NCBI GenBank assembly: GCA_022826925.1
Contig: JAJDTX010000124.1
Coordinates: 1 to 61,163, forward strand
Reading direction: 5' to 3'
Source: Bryobacterales bacterium
GTDB taxonomy: Bacteria; Acidobacteriota; Terriglobia; Bryobacterales; UBA6623
DNA: 61,163 bases
Position 1 is the first letter of the stretch. The number at the start of each line of letters is the position of its first letter. Under the pieces are notes generated by a model. The model saw nothing but the letters and a program-made list of their open reading frames with translations. It searched no databases and was not told the origin of the DNA. Position numbers and translations under genes: made by a program. This document shows positions 26,289 through 35,615 of the stretch, piece after piece.

Positions 26289-28955
26289 CTAAGGGCCTAC
26301 CACCGCGACGCCCATCAGATCCCTCGCCTCGTTGTACACACCGAAAGCGAACGCTCCGGAGGTTTCCCGGAAGTCCCACAGGAAGGGGCGCTGGGCGGCC
26401 CCGGGCCCGCCCAGCGGCCGGACCGTCGAGTACGCCCCGTCCGGCAGCGCGATCACCGTCGGCGCTCCTGTGGCAAGGTCCCAAGTCACGATACCTGTTC
26501 CCGGAAACGCGCCGCCGCCAGTCCGCCGCACGTTGGCGACCGCACGTCCGACCAAGGGCATCATTCCGAAACCGCGGCGGCCTTGCTGGATCAGCTGAAA
26601 GGTGCCTGGTTCGATGCGCTCGAATCCTTCGGGAAGCGCTAGGTGGGCGGCAGAAGCAGCTTCCAGGTCCACAACCAGCAGCCCCGCGTCACCAGCGAAC
26701 GGCTGGAGCAGGATCCCTTGGTTGTTGACCCTGGGTTCGCCGACGGTCGCGAGCGCCACCAATTTGCTTTCGCTGAAGAGGTGCTGTGTTTGCTGGTTGT
26801 TATATGGGATGCCCACGGGCGTTCCCGCCGCGTCACTCGGGAACACGACTTCCCGGTAGTCGCCCGTCACAGCATCGATGACATGAATTCGTGTCGATGC
26901 CATGTAAGCCACCTCGCGCGCGCCGTCCCCGAAATACAGGTAGCTGTTGACCGTGCCTCTAAGCCAAGCATCGAGCCGCACGTCGTCGCCTGGCGTGATC
27001 TGGGCGAGCTCCCGCGACTCGGTATCGAAGAGCAGCACTCGGTCCCCGGCACAGATCCGGCCCTCGCGCGGCTCGGCGAATTCGGATAGGTGCTGGTCGG
27101 AGCCCACGATCGCGAGACTCCGGGTCGCCGGAACCCTGAGCCAGCGAACCGCGTTGGTGCAGTTGGCCGCGAAGACTCCCTCCGGGAACTCGATGGCTGC
27201 GGCAGTCATCGTCGCGGTCGCTGCCGGAGCATCCGGGGCATCGGGTGCTGGAGCGGGCGGCAAGACGATCTCGAAGGCGACAATGCCGTCCCGCGTGCGA
27301 TCCGACTTGCGCGCGGCCACGTAGGCTGTCGTCTGGCCAGCGAATCCGCCGCTGACCGGGGCGAGCGACAGTGCGCCGACCGGATCCCCGTTCGCGTTCA
27401 GCCGCCGCGGAGGCTCGATTGGATTCCAGCCGTCTGGGAACGGGGCCTGGGCCACGACGTTTGCGTCCGCGTCGAACAGGATCGCCTGCGGCACCAAGCC
27501 GTCAACGAGGGAATCCGGGCCCAGGACGCGAAAACGGTGTCCGCGGGGGAAGTTCCAGCCTTGCGCGAGGTTGTATCGCAGCTCGCCCACTACTAGCGGA
27601 GTGGGCAATGCTGCGGCGTTGCCCGCGTCTTCGCCCACCACGGTGCCGGAGAGGTCGACCACCGCGTTCCCAGACTCTCCAGCGGGCCGTTCCAGCCGCA
27701 GGGTGCTGCTATTCCCTGTTCCAATCTGCAGCCGGGCTGCGCCGCCTTCGATCGCGACCGTCTCACTTGCCCCGGCCGCTGTGTCCACCACAAGTAGCTC
27801 GTCGGCGAGGCCCGCGGCGGGAGTTGCGTCCGGCGCCACGAGCGCTGCTAGCACGCTGCTGTTGGCCGCGGTCTCGAACGGTCGGTGCTGGACGTTGGGG
27901 TTCGGTGCGTTCGGCCAGGACGGCAACAGGCACCCTGTGAGCGTTGTCACCGAGTCGCGGCGGAAGTCCATCAGATGCACGTCGGGATAGCAGCCTTGAT
28001 TGCCGTCCAGGGCTCCGCTCAGGGAGGCGAAGTACGGGTTGAGGGCGCTCATTTGGATCCGGTCCGCCGAGGTCACCCCCGCCGGCAGCGCCATGTAGCG
28101 CGCGGTGGGCTCGTTAATGGGCCCCATCACGCCCGACGCGCCTTGGTTGCCGGAGACCCAGCGGTAGGCCTCAGTGGGCCCGGCCATTTCAGGGACGCTG
28201 AACGTCATCTGATAGACGCCCACCAGGTCCGTTGACGGCGCGACGGACAGGCTCTCGACGGGAAGGCCGCCAAGGAATGCGCGCTGCGGCGGGTTCATCG
28301 CATACGTGGTGTCGGCGGCGGCTGATCCCGTCACCAGAGCCGGCGTCGTTTCGCCGATCCCGGAGGCGAACACGCGGATGATGCTGCCCGGACTGATGGC
28401 GGCGGTGGCCTCCAGCAAGACGCCGGTCGCGGACGGCGGCTCGCCTGGGGCACCCAGCGCGATCGGCGCCGAGCTCGCTGGCTCGGCCGGCGCGTCCGTC
28501 GGGAGGGTCGCGCTCTCCGCGATCGGGGCGCTGGTTCCTTCGTGCTGGATCAAAGCCACGTTGACCGTGGCCACCTGGACCGCTACCGGTGCGCTCGACT
28601 CCTCGCCCACGCGAACCACGACCTCAGCTCGACCGGCGGGGGTCTCCCAAGGAATCTGCGCATTGATCTGCATCGGGGCGACAAAAAAGAGCGGCGCTGC
28701 CGCGCCATTGATCAAGACCTCGACGCTGGGGTCCCCGAGAGCCACCGGGAGGGGCAGGCCGTCCGCGCCGACGTGCGCCTCGGCAAGGCCCTCGCCGCGA
28801 ATCGTAAGGATGCCGCCCCGTGGCACGGTCGCCGGCGGGTCTGCAAGCGAGATGCCGTTTGTCACGCTCCGGATCCCGATTGTCGGGGCCGCAGCCGCCC
28901 ACCCGGCAGCAGCCAGAAGAAGAAGGGGAGCGAGAACGGGTCGCGCCGAAAACAT
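26289..28955 (-). CDS. Secreted protein with N-terminal TIGR03437-like domain and C-terminal beta-propeller
   Basis: The start is taken at the ATG complementary to 28953-28955, giving 888 residues that open MFSARPVLAPLLLLAAAGWA, a signal peptide; the open frame continues upstream only as antisense of the SDR gene. Residues 25-260 have the Solibacter C-terminal domain pattern: PRGGILTIRGEGL, FFVAPMQINAQIPWETP and VFASGIGETTPALVTGS. The remainder contains repeated strands (MALPAGVTSADRIQM, VRWLRVPATRSLAIVGSDQH, DLATGAPTVIALPDG) like a WD/NHL-type propeller that reports text-like values. The domain is usually C-terminal, here it is N-terminal. The function is unknown; it is probably surface or periplasmic. 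Confidence 0.75.
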   Translation of the reverse strand: MFSARPVLAPLLLLAAAGWAAAAPTIGIRSVTNGISLADPPATVPRGGILTIRGEGLAEAHVGADGLPLPVALGDPSVEVLINGAAAPLFFVAPMQINAQIPWETPAGRAEVVVRVGEESSAPVAVQVATVNVALIQHEGTSAPIAESATLPTDAPAEPASSAPIALGAPGEPPSATGVLLEATAAISPGSIIRVFASGIGETTPALVTGSAAADTTYAMNPPQRAFLGGLPVESLSVAPSTDLVGVYQMTFSVPEMAGPTEAYRWVSGNQGASGVMGPINEPTARYMALPAGVTSADRIQMSALNPYFASLSGALDGNQGCYPDVHLMDFRRDSVTTLTGCLLPSWPNAPNPNVQHRPFETAANSSVLAALVAPDATPAAGLADELLVVDTAAGASETVAIEGGAARLQIGTGNSSTLRLERPAGESGNAVVDLSGTVVGEDAGNAAALPTPLVVGELRYNLAQGWNFPRGHRFRVLGPDSLVDGLVPQAILFDADANVVAQAPFPDGWNPIEPPRRLNANGDPVGALSLAPVSGGFAGQTTAYVAARKSDRTRDGIVAFEIVLPPAPAPDAPDAPAATATMTAAAIEFPEGVFAANCTNAVRWLRVPATRSLAIVGSDQHLSEFAEPREGRICAGDRVLLFDTESRELAQITPGDDVRLDAWLRGTVNSYLYFGDGAREVAYMASTRIHVIDAVTGDYREVVFPSDAAGTPVGIPYNNQQTQHLFSESKLVALATVGEPRVNNQGILLQPFAGDAGLLVVDLEAASAAHLALPEGFERIEPGTFQLIQQGRRGFGMMPLVGRAVANVRRTGGGAFPGTGIVTWDLATGAPTVIALPDGAYSTVRPLGGPGAAQRPFLWDFRETSGAFAFGVYNEARDLMGVAVVGP

Positions 28956-29145
28956 TACTAACCTCGCTTGGTCCGCGTTAGCATAGCCCCTCCCGTCTAT
29001 CGGTGCAAGCCTTTTCCGGCGTTCGGAGAGCGACCGAGACCGCTGTGGAACGTAGCCGGGAATCCTGGTCTGGGTCAAGGGGGTCGCCGAGAGTGTGCGA
29101 CCCCGGTAGGTCCGGAATGGCTGGCCGATATAATCAGTTTCTCCG

Positions 29146-29904
29146 ATGGCCCACAAGGCACCATTTCGCTTGGACGGCAGAACGGCGCTCGTCACCGGCG
29201 GCGGCAGTGGTATAGGAGAGCAGACCGTGCGCGCTCTTGCGGGGAACGGAGCCCGCGTGCTCATCGGCGATCTGAATGCCGAGGCGGCACAAGCCGTGGC
29301 CGACGATGTCGCAAACTCCGAACCGCTGCCTCTGGACGTGACCGATCCTGCCGGCGTGCAGAGCGCGCTGGAACGGGTCAGCTCGCTCGACATCCTCGTC
29401 AACAATGCTGGGATCGGCCACGTGGGCATGCTCGAGGAATGCGCGCTGGACGACTTCCGCACCGTCATGCGGGTGAATGTCGAGGGCATGTTCATCGTCA
29501 CGGCCGCGGCGCTGCCGTTGCTGACGCGATCGGATCGGCCGTGCATCGTCAACATCGGCTCGGTCGCTGGATTGGTCGGCGTCAAGCGGCGCTTCGCCTA
29601 CTGCGCGTCCAAGGGCGCGGTGGTCAGCATGACCCGGTCACTGGCGGCCGACTACGCCGGCAAGATTCGCGTGAACTGCGTGTGTCCGGGCACGGTGGAC
29701 ACGCCTTTCGTAGAAGCGTACTTGGAGAAGTATCACAAGCACGAAAAAGCGGAGACCCGCAAGCAACTCGACGCGCGCCAGCCGATCGGCAGGCTGGGCA
29801 AGCCCGGCGAAATCGCTCACTTGGTGCTGTACCTCTGCTCGGACGAGGCTGAGTTCGTGCACGGCTCGATGATGGCGATTGACGGCGGCTGGACGGCGCT
29901 GTAG
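29146..29904 (+). CDS. Short-chain dehydrogenase/reductase
   Basis: The 252-residue classical SDR shows the cofactor motif TGGGSGIG near the N-terminus, NNAG for the core strand, and the catalytic Y152-x3-K156 in YCASKGA, with Ser about 12 residues before. The C-terminal PGTVDTPF and DGGWTAL segments are typical of the glucose/3-oxoacyl reductase-like class. The acidic residue after the first strand (IGDLNAEAA) favours NAD(H). It oxidises or reduces an alcohol/ketone; substrate cannot be read. It starts 190 bases from the divergent propeller gene and precedes the sialate esterase by 38 bases, which may be co-transcribed. Confidence 0.93.
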   Translation: MAHKAPFRLDGRTALVTGGGSGIGEQTVRALAGNGARVLIGDLNAEAAQAVADDVANSEPLPLDVTDPAGVQSALERVSSLDILVNNAGIGHVGMLEECALDDFRTVMRVNVEGMFIVTAAALPLLTRSDRPCIVNIGSVAGLVGVKRRFAYCASKGAVVSMTRSLAADYAGKIRVNCVCPGTVDTPFVEAYLEKYHKHEKAETRKQLDARQPIGRLGKPGEIAHLVLYLCSDEAEFVHGSMMAIDGGWTAL

Positions 29905-29942
29905 TCCCTAGGCAAAACTCCTTGTGAAATAATGGCCTCGTA

Positions 29943-31439
29943 ATGACTGCTGGGCTAAGGGCGCTGCTTCTCGCAAGTCTGTTCGCTGCCGGGGCGTGGG
30001 CCGATGTAAGCCTGCCGGCGCTGTTTGGCGATCACATGGTCGTCCAACGCGACCTTCCCGTTCATGTCTGGGGCACGGCCGAGCCGGGCGAGGCGGTGGA
30101 GGTCGAGTTTCGCGGCCAGAGCATGTCTACTTCCGCTGCGGCGGATGGGCGCTGGGAAGTATACCTGGACCCAGGACCGGCGGGCGGCCCGTTCGGACTG
30201 GCTGTGGAAGGCAATAACCGGGTCGATATAGCAGATGTCCATGTCGGCGAGGTCTGGGTCGGTTCAGGCCAGTCCAACATGGTCTGGCCGCTGCAGCGTA
30301 GCCGCGATGCGGAGCGAGAAATCGCGGCAGCGCAATTCCCAAAGATCCGCTACTTCAAAGTCACTCTGAACACTTCCGACAAGCGGCTGGACGACGTGGA
30401 GGGTCAATGGCATGCAGTCTCCCCGGAGACGGCAGGGGAGTTTTCCGGGGTGGGATACTTCTTCGCCCGCCACCTGCAGGAGCGCCTGGGCGTGCCGTTG
30501 GGCATCGTCCAATCCGCCTGGGGCGGCACGCCGGCCGAAGCGTGGACGAGTGCCCGCACACTGGCAGAAGAGCCCTCGCTCGCCAACATGCCGGCTGAGT
30601 TCGCCGCCGAGGCCAAAGCCGACGAGCCTGTGTACGCCGAACGGCTCGCCGCTTGGGAGAAGCGCTCCGCCACCGCCAAGGCCGCGGGCGGAGAAATCCC
30701 GCGCAGGCCGCCTCCGCCGCGCTCCCTGCGCCCCCAGCACAAACCCGGAGCGCTGTTCAACGCCATGGTCGCGCCGCTGCTGCCTTACGGGATTCGGGGG
30801 GTGATCTGGTACCAAGGAGAGAACAACGCCGGACGCGGACAAGGCTACTTGTACCGCCGCCTCTTCCGGGCCATGATCGAAGACTGGCGGCGCGAGTGGG
30901 GTATTGGCGCATTCCCGTTCCTGTTCGTTCAATTGGCCAACTACGGTCGGGTACCCGAGGAAAGCACCTGGCCCGAACTGCGGGAGGCCCAGGCTATGGC
31001 CCTTGGGCTGGCGAACACGGGCATGGCCGTAACGATCGACATCGGCAATCCGACCGACATCCATCCGCGGAACAAGCAGGACGTCGGACTGCGTCTGGCG
31101 CTGGCAGCCCGCGCGATCGCCTACGGCGAGCACGACCTGACATACTCCGGGCCGATCTTCCGCCAAGCCACGCGCGACGCCTCAGGGCTCAGGCTATGGT
31201 TCGACCATGTCGGCGGCGGGCTGGAGGCTCGCGGAGGCCAATTGGAAGGTTTCCAGATAGCGGGCCGTGACGGCAAGTTCGTCGCCGCCCAGGCGAGCAT
31301 TTCCGGCAATACGGTGCTAGTGTCGAGCACCGCGGTCAAGCATCCTGTCCGGGCGCGCTACGCATGGGCGGCCGACGCCAAGGGGAACCTCTTCAACGAT
31401 GCGGGCTTGCCAGCTTCCCCGTTCCAGACCATGGAATAG
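29943..31439 (+). CDS. Sialate O-acetylesterase family protein
   Basis: The 498-residue protein has a signal peptide (LRALLLASLFAAGAWA), an N-terminal beta domain (LPALFGDHMVVQRDLPVHVW, typical of SGNH sialate esterases) and the nucleophile motif GQSNM with Ser111. QGENNAGRGQGYLYR carries the conserved Q-G-E-x-N block and TDIHPRNKQDVG the catalytic D-x-x-H. It removes acetyl esters from sugars such as 9-O-acetyl sialic acid or plant polysaccharides in the periplasm. It fits the sulfatase-rich context as a de-acetylating accessory enzyme. Length is normal. It is followed 19 bases later by the SelD fusion. Confidence 0.9.
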   Translation: MTAGLRALLLASLFAAGAWADVSLPALFGDHMVVQRDLPVHVWGTAEPGEAVEVEFRGQSMSTSAAADGRWEVYLDPGPAGGPFGLAVEGNNRVDIADVHVGEVWVGSGQSNMVWPLQRSRDAEREIAAAQFPKIRYFKVTLNTSDKRLDDVEGQWHAVSPETAGEFSGVGYFFARHLQERLGVPLGIVQSAWGGTPAEAWTSARTLAEEPSLANMPAEFAAEAKADEPVYAERLAAWEKRSATAKAAGGEIPRRPPPPRSLRPQHKPGALFNAMVAPLLPYGIRGVIWYQGENNAGRGQGYLYRRLFRAMIEDWRREWGIGAFPFLFVQLANYGRVPEESTWPELREAQAMALGLANTGMAVTIDIGNPTDIHPRNKQDVGLRLALAARAIAYGEHDLTYSGPIFRQATRDASGLRLWFDHVGGGLEARGGQLEGFQIAGRDGKFVAAQASISGNTVLVSSTAVKHPVRARYAWAADAKGNLFNDAGLPASPFQTME

Positions 31440-31458
31440 CGGGCGGATCGGGTAGCGG

Positions 31459-33717
31459 ATGGACGCAAAGCCCACGCCCATCGTCAAGGACCTCGTGCTC
31501 GTCGGCGGCGGGCACAGCCATATAGCGGTCCTGAAGATGTTCGGCATGAAACCGGTGCCGGGCGTGCAGTTGACCTTGGTGTGCCGCGACGTGCACACGC
31601 CCTACTCGGGCATGCTGCCGGGCCTGCTGGCCGGGCACTACACGTTCGACGAGGCCCATATCGACCTGCGCAAACTCGCGGTATTCAGCCAAGCGCGCTT
31701 CATACACGACTCGGTCACCGGACTGGATCTGGCCGGCCGCGAACTCCGATTCGCGAACCGGCCGCCGATCCCGTACGACCTGCTGTCGCTGAATATCGGT
31801 TCGACTCCCGGCACGAGGGATGTCCCCGGCGCCGACCAATACGCCGTACCGGTCAAGCCCATCAGCAACCTGTTGCCGCGCTGGGAGGCTCTGCTGGGCC
31901 GCGTCGAACGGTTGCAGGAAACGCCCGCGATAGCAGTCGTAGGGGCCGGGGCGGGCGGCGTCGAACTCGCCTTGGCGATGCAATACCGCCTGCGGGCGCA
32001 CTTCGCCGGTTCCGGCACGGCCAGGGATCCTGAGATCCACGTCTTCAGCGAGACAGCCGAGATCCTGCCCACGCACAACGCTCGCGCTCGCAAGAAGTTC
32101 CGGCGCATCTTGGCCGAGCGCGGCGTGAAGGTGCATACCCAAGCCCGGGTAGCCGAGGTCTTTCGCGACGGCCTCCGCACCGCCGACGGCTGGACGGGAC
32201 ACTTCCACGAGGTGGTCTGGGCAACCAAGGCCTCCTCTGCAGCATGGCTGGCCGACTCAGGACTGGCGTGCAACGACCAAGGCTTCGCGCTCGTGGACGA
32301 ATGCTTGCGCTCGGTCTCCCATGCCGAGGTCTACGCCGCGGGAGATGCCGCCGCCGTGCAGGTCCACCCGCGGGAAAAGGCGGGTGTCTTCGCCGTGCGA
32401 CAGGGGCCGCCGCTCGCGCGCAACTTGCGTCGTGCCCTGCTGGACGAGCCGACGCGCCGCTTCCGGCCGCAAAGCCGCTTCCTCAGCTTGATCAGCACGG
32501 GCGACCGCTATGCCGTCGCCTCCCGCGGCCGCTGGTCGGTGGAGGGGGCCTGGGCCTGGAAGTGGAAAGACTGGATCGACAGGCGCTTCATGGACAGGTT
32601 CTCGGACCTGCCTGAAATGAACGTTGACGCGACTGGTGCCTCCAAACTGCCGCAAGCCGTGCTCGACAGCGCCGAATTGCCCGAGCGCGACATGCGCTGC
32701 AGGGGCTGCGCGTCCAAGGTGGGCGCGACCACCCTGAGCGGGGCGCTGGAGGCGATCAAGCCATTCTGGCGCGAGGACGTACCGGCCGGGCTGGGCTCGA
32801 GGGACGACGCCGCCGTGATCAACGTTCCCGCGGGCAAGTCGATCGTGCAGTCCGTCGACTTCTTCCCGGCGATCGTCGACGATCCCTACCTATTCGGCCA
32901 GATCACCGCGAATCACTCCCTGAGCGACATCTATGCCATGGGCGCAGTGCCGCAATCAGCCCTCGCCGTCGCGGGCATCCCGTTCGGCACCCCTTCCAAG
33001 GCCGAGCACCTGCTGCGCCAGATGCTGCTGGGCGCGGACCTCGTGTTTCACGAAGCCAAGGTCAACTTGGCGGGTGGCCACACGAGCGAGTGTCCCGAAC
33101 TGGCGCTTGGATTCGTCGTCAACGGCCTCGCCGACCAAGACCAGGTGCTGCGCAAGGGCGGCCTGCAGCCGGGCCAAGCCCTCATCCTTACCAAGCCGCT
33201 TGGAACAGGGGTATTGTTCGCTGCCGAGATGCGGCTCGAAGCCAAAGGGCGGTGGATTGACGACGCGATCGACTCCATGCTGCAGCCCAGCCGCCGGGCC
33301 GCGGAAATCATGCGAGACCACGGGGCGATAGCCTGCACCGATATCACCGGATTCGGACTCGCCGGACACTTGGTGGAAATGCTGGAAGCCTCAGGCGTAG
33401 CCGCATCGTTGGACTTGGACTCGCTTCCGGCGCTTGCAGGGGCCATGGCATGCTTCGAGGCCGGCGTGCGAAGCACTCTGGATCCGGAGAACCGCAAGGT
33501 CTGGGACCGCGCGGCCAACGGGGGCCCGCAAGCGGGCCATCCGGCGTTTCCGCTATTGTTCGATCCCCAAACATCCGGAGGGCTTCTGGCCGGCGTTCCC
33601 GCATCGAACGCAGATGCGTGCGTTGCAGCCTTGCGCGAAGCGGGCTATGGCTCCGCTGCCCGGATCGGAACGGTCGGGGAATCCCCTCTCGACGGCGCGA
33701 TCCTGTCAGCTGCGTGA
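31459..33717 (+). CDS. selD: FAD/NAD oxidoreductase - selenide, water dikinase (SelD) fusion protein
   Basis: The 752-residue protein joins two enzymes. Residues 1-395 form an NDH-2-like pyridine nucleotide-disulfide oxidoreductase: LVLVGGGHSHIAVLKMFG at the FAD site, AVVGAGAGGVELALAMQY at the NAD site, VYAAGDAAAV near the flavin. Residues 408-752 are SelD, which makes selenophosphate from selenide and ATP: MRCRGCASKVG with Cys417 and Lys420 spaced like E. coli Cys17/Lys20, SRDDAAVI, FFPAIVDDPYLFG and VNLAGGHTSE. The residue at the selenocysteine-permissive site is a cysteine, so no in-frame UGA is needed. The fusion is known in cyanobacteria and others; the flavin half may supply reduced selenium. 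No selA, selB or tRNA-Sec is in the window. Confidence 0.93.
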   Translation: MDAKPTPIVKDLVLVGGGHSHIAVLKMFGMKPVPGVQLTLVCRDVHTPYSGMLPGLLAGHYTFDEAHIDLRKLAVFSQARFIHDSVTGLDLAGRELRFANRPPIPYDLLSLNIGSTPGTRDVPGADQYAVPVKPISNLLPRWEALLGRVERLQETPAIAVVGAGAGGVELALAMQYRLRAHFAGSGTARDPEIHVFSETAEILPTHNARARKKFRRILAERGVKVHTQARVAEVFRDGLRTADGWTGHFHEVVWATKASSAAWLADSGLACNDQGFALVDECLRSVSHAEVYAAGDAAAVQVHPREKAGVFAVRQGPPLARNLRRALLDEPTRRFRPQSRFLSLISTGDRYAVASRGRWSVEGAWAWKWKDWIDRRFMDRFSDLPEMNVDATGASKLPQAVLDSAELPERDMRCRGCASKVGATTLSGALEAIKPFWREDVPAGLGSRDDAAVINVPAGKSIVQSVDFFPAIVDDPYLFGQITANHSLSDIYAMGAVPQSALAVAGIPFGTPSKAEHLLRQMLLGADLVFHEAKVNLAGGHTSECPELALGFVVNGLADQDQVLRKGGLQPGQALILTKPLGTGVLFAAEMRLEAKGRWIDDAIDSMLQPSRRAAEIMRDHGAIACTDITGFGLAGHLVEMLEASGVAASLDLDSLPALAGAMACFEAGVRSTLDPENRKVWDRAANGGPQAGHPAFPLLFDPQTSGGLLAGVPASNADACVAALREAGYGSAARIGTVGESPLDGAILSAA

Positions 33718-33728
33718 GCGCGCTGGCG

Positions 33729-34772
33729 TCATTCGAAGAATAGTTCTTGACCGGCCACCGCCAGCGCGTGGGTGATCATGGCCGGCGTGATGCTGCCCGA
33801 CTTCAAGTAGGCGCGCCCGCAAAACCACCCCAGCACGGCGGCGGTCGCGGCGTACCCCCAGTTGGGAAAGTCGCCGCGCCCTAGATGCACCGCCCCGAAG
33901 AGCACAGCCGCCACCCCCTGGGCAATCAAGGGCCGGCCGAGCGAAGCGGCGAGGAGGTTCTGCACGACCCCCCTCATGAGGAATTCCTCGGCCAAGGCGG
34001 TGGTGAAATAGATTCCCAGCAGCTTGCCCACGGCCCCGGCGATGGCGCTAAGAGGGTCCACGAGCGGCGGATCCCACCTCAGGTACCCGGTCGAAAGGCC
34101 GACAATGACGATCCAAGGAAGGCTGTATGTCGCGCTGTCGAGCGCCGGCCGCCAGTCCTGACGGCGAGGTACGAGCCGAAATGCCGTGCCTTGGAGCTTT
34201 CGCAAGCCGAGAAACACGTACAGGCCCATGGGAATCAGCATCAGCTTCCCAAGGGCGTCCAGCCGGTGCGCGGGCGGGTCAAACCCTTGGTAAATCTCGC
34301 GGAACATCGGGCTGAGGCCGCTGATCATGGGATACGCCAAGGCGCAGGCTACGACCAAGTCTTGCCACGCGAACCGCTGCCGCGAGACCGGGAAGAGCAC
34401 GTAGGGCAGCGTCACGCAGGCGCACAGCACGAGGAGCCGGGCCAACGACTCCGGCGCAAACAATCCGGTCGGAACGGCATAGATCAAGTACGGCACGACG
34501 GATACCGCGACGAGCCCGGCCGCAAGCGCGAGCGGCGACAGCGCGCTGCACACCGACTTCCTGACCGGGCGGTAGACAGCGGCACAGTAAAGCGCTGCCT
34601 GCCAGCAGAATGCTGCCACCACCGGCACTGCGATGTCCGCAGGGAACTCGAACCGCTGTGCCAGAATGAAGCCGGCAACGGCAAGCGTCATGCAGACACC
34701 GCCGAGACCTACCCAGAACCTTGTCAAGCTGGGAGCACCGTGTAGCCTGTCCGCCACGGTCAAGGTACTCAT
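33729..34772 (-). CDS. CPBP family intramembrane metalloprotease (CAAX/Abi)
   Basis: I start at the ATG at 34772 (MSTLTVADRLHGAPSLTRFW), which gives 347 residues; an upstream start at 34880 would add a leader with no signal and overlap the neighbour further. Eight or so hydrophobic segments are visible. The glutamate pair of the protease motif is E262-E263 in EEFLMRG, followed by LFGAVHLGRGDFPNWGY and a histidine in the last membrane segment (MITHALAVAGQ). The family includes CAAX-type and bacteriocin-immunity proteases and acts within the membrane. It ends 11 bases past the SelD stop on the opposite strand. Confidence 0.82.
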   Translation of the reverse strand: MSTLTVADRLHGAPSLTRFWVGLGGVCMTLAVAGFILAQRFEFPADIAVPVVAAFCWQAALYCAAVYRPVRKSVCSALSPLALAAGLVAVSVVPYLIYAVPTGLFAPESLARLLVLCACVTLPYVLFPVSRQRFAWQDLVVACALAYPMISGLSPMFREIYQGFDPPAHRLDALGKLMLIPMGLYVFLGLRKLQGTAFRLVPRRQDWRPALDSATYSLPWIVIVGLSTGYLRWDPPLVDPLSAIAGAVGKLLGIYFTTALAEEFLMRGVVQNLLAASLGRPLIAQGVAAVLFGAVHLGRGDFPNWGYAATAAVLGWFCGRAYLKSGSITPAMITHALAVAGQELFFE

Positions 34773-35523
34773 CGTAGCGATCTGCGCTGCAGCTGGGCCG
34801 CGCGCGAGAGCGGAGTTTCCGGTCGACCTGGTCCGCAGCGTTGCAGACGCGGGCAGCAGGCTGGTCGCAGAGCGCGACAACTACACCTATACGCAGCGAT
34901 TTCGATTCGTCGAATTCAAGGGCGGCCGGCCGGCCGGCCATTACGAGGAAGTGCGCGACATTACGTTCACCGGCACGGGCGAACGCCTAGAGCGGCATCG
35001 CAAGAAACCGATCATGCGACTGCAGCGGATGCGCCTGACGCAAGAGGATTTCCGAGACCTGCGCGACGTGAATCCGTTCGTGCTCACACGCGAGACCCTG
35101 CGCTTTTACAGGGTCGGCTACAAGGGAGTCGAGCAAGTGGACGGACTAGACTGCCACGTGCTGGCAGTCCGCCCCAGGCAGATCCTGTACGGCCAACGCT
35201 TCTTCGATGGCCTGATCTGGGTCGGCGTGGAGAACGGCCAAGTGGTGCGCGCGGGAGGGCGACCCGTACCGCAGCTTCACCGCATCAAGGACAGCAATCT
35301 GTTCCCGGCCTTCATCACCGACTACGGGCCCGTTGACGGCGAGCACTGGTTTCCGATCCGCACCGAGAGCGACGACATCCTGCCGTTTCCGACGGGCAAC
35401 CAACGAGTGAAGGTGCTGATCGAATACTCCGACTACAAGAGATTCAGCGCCGAATCGACCGTCACGTTCAGCGATACACCGACCGAGCCAGGGCGGGCGA
35501 GCGAGTCCACGCCCGCGCCATGA
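34690..35523 (+). CDS. Conserved exported protein, unknown function
   Basis: From the ATG at 34690 the product is 277 residues; an upstream ATG at 34633 is possible. A hydrophobic segment (VKVLIVAICAAAGPRARA) acts as a signal peptide. The mature part reads like an outer-membrane lipoprotein-sorting or sigma-E-regulator fold: DNYTYTQRFRFVEF, VGYKGVEQVDGLDCHVLAVR and HWFPIRTESDDILPFPTGNQ. I know similar acidobacterial proteins only as conserved hypothetical. Its 5' end overlaps the divergent CPBP gene by about 80 bases, so one of the two starts may be internal. It could be a lipid-binding protein, by fold only. Confidence 0.65.
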   Translation: MQTPPRPTQNLVKLGAPCSLSATVKVLIVAICAAAGPRARAEFPVDLVRSVADAGSRLVAERDNYTYTQRFRFVEFKGGRPAGHYEEVRDITFTGTGERLERHRKKPIMRLQRMRLTQEDFRDLRDVNPFVLTRETLRFYRVGYKGVEQVDGLDCHVLAVRPRQILYGQRFFDGLIWVGVENGQVVRAGGRPVPQLHRIKDSNLFPAFITDYGPVDGEHWFPIRTESDDILPFPTGNQRVKVLIEYSDYKRFSAESTVTFSDTPTEPGRASESTPAP

Positions 35524-35615
35524 CTTCCGCGCGCGACACAGCGTATCGACCAACTACTTGCGCGGCCGAACCCTGCCTTCCCGCAAACAGGCTCGCGTGT
35601 ACAATCTGATTTCAG

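Noticed and set aside
28956..29585. N-terminal 210 residues of the open frame preceding the TIGR03437/propeller protein
   Set aside because: They are antisense to the SDR gene, low complexity, and lie before a clear signal peptide at the ATG at 28955.
31459..33717. Selenocysteine codon in SelD
   Set aside because: The relevant position is a cysteine codon and no in-frame UGA is present.
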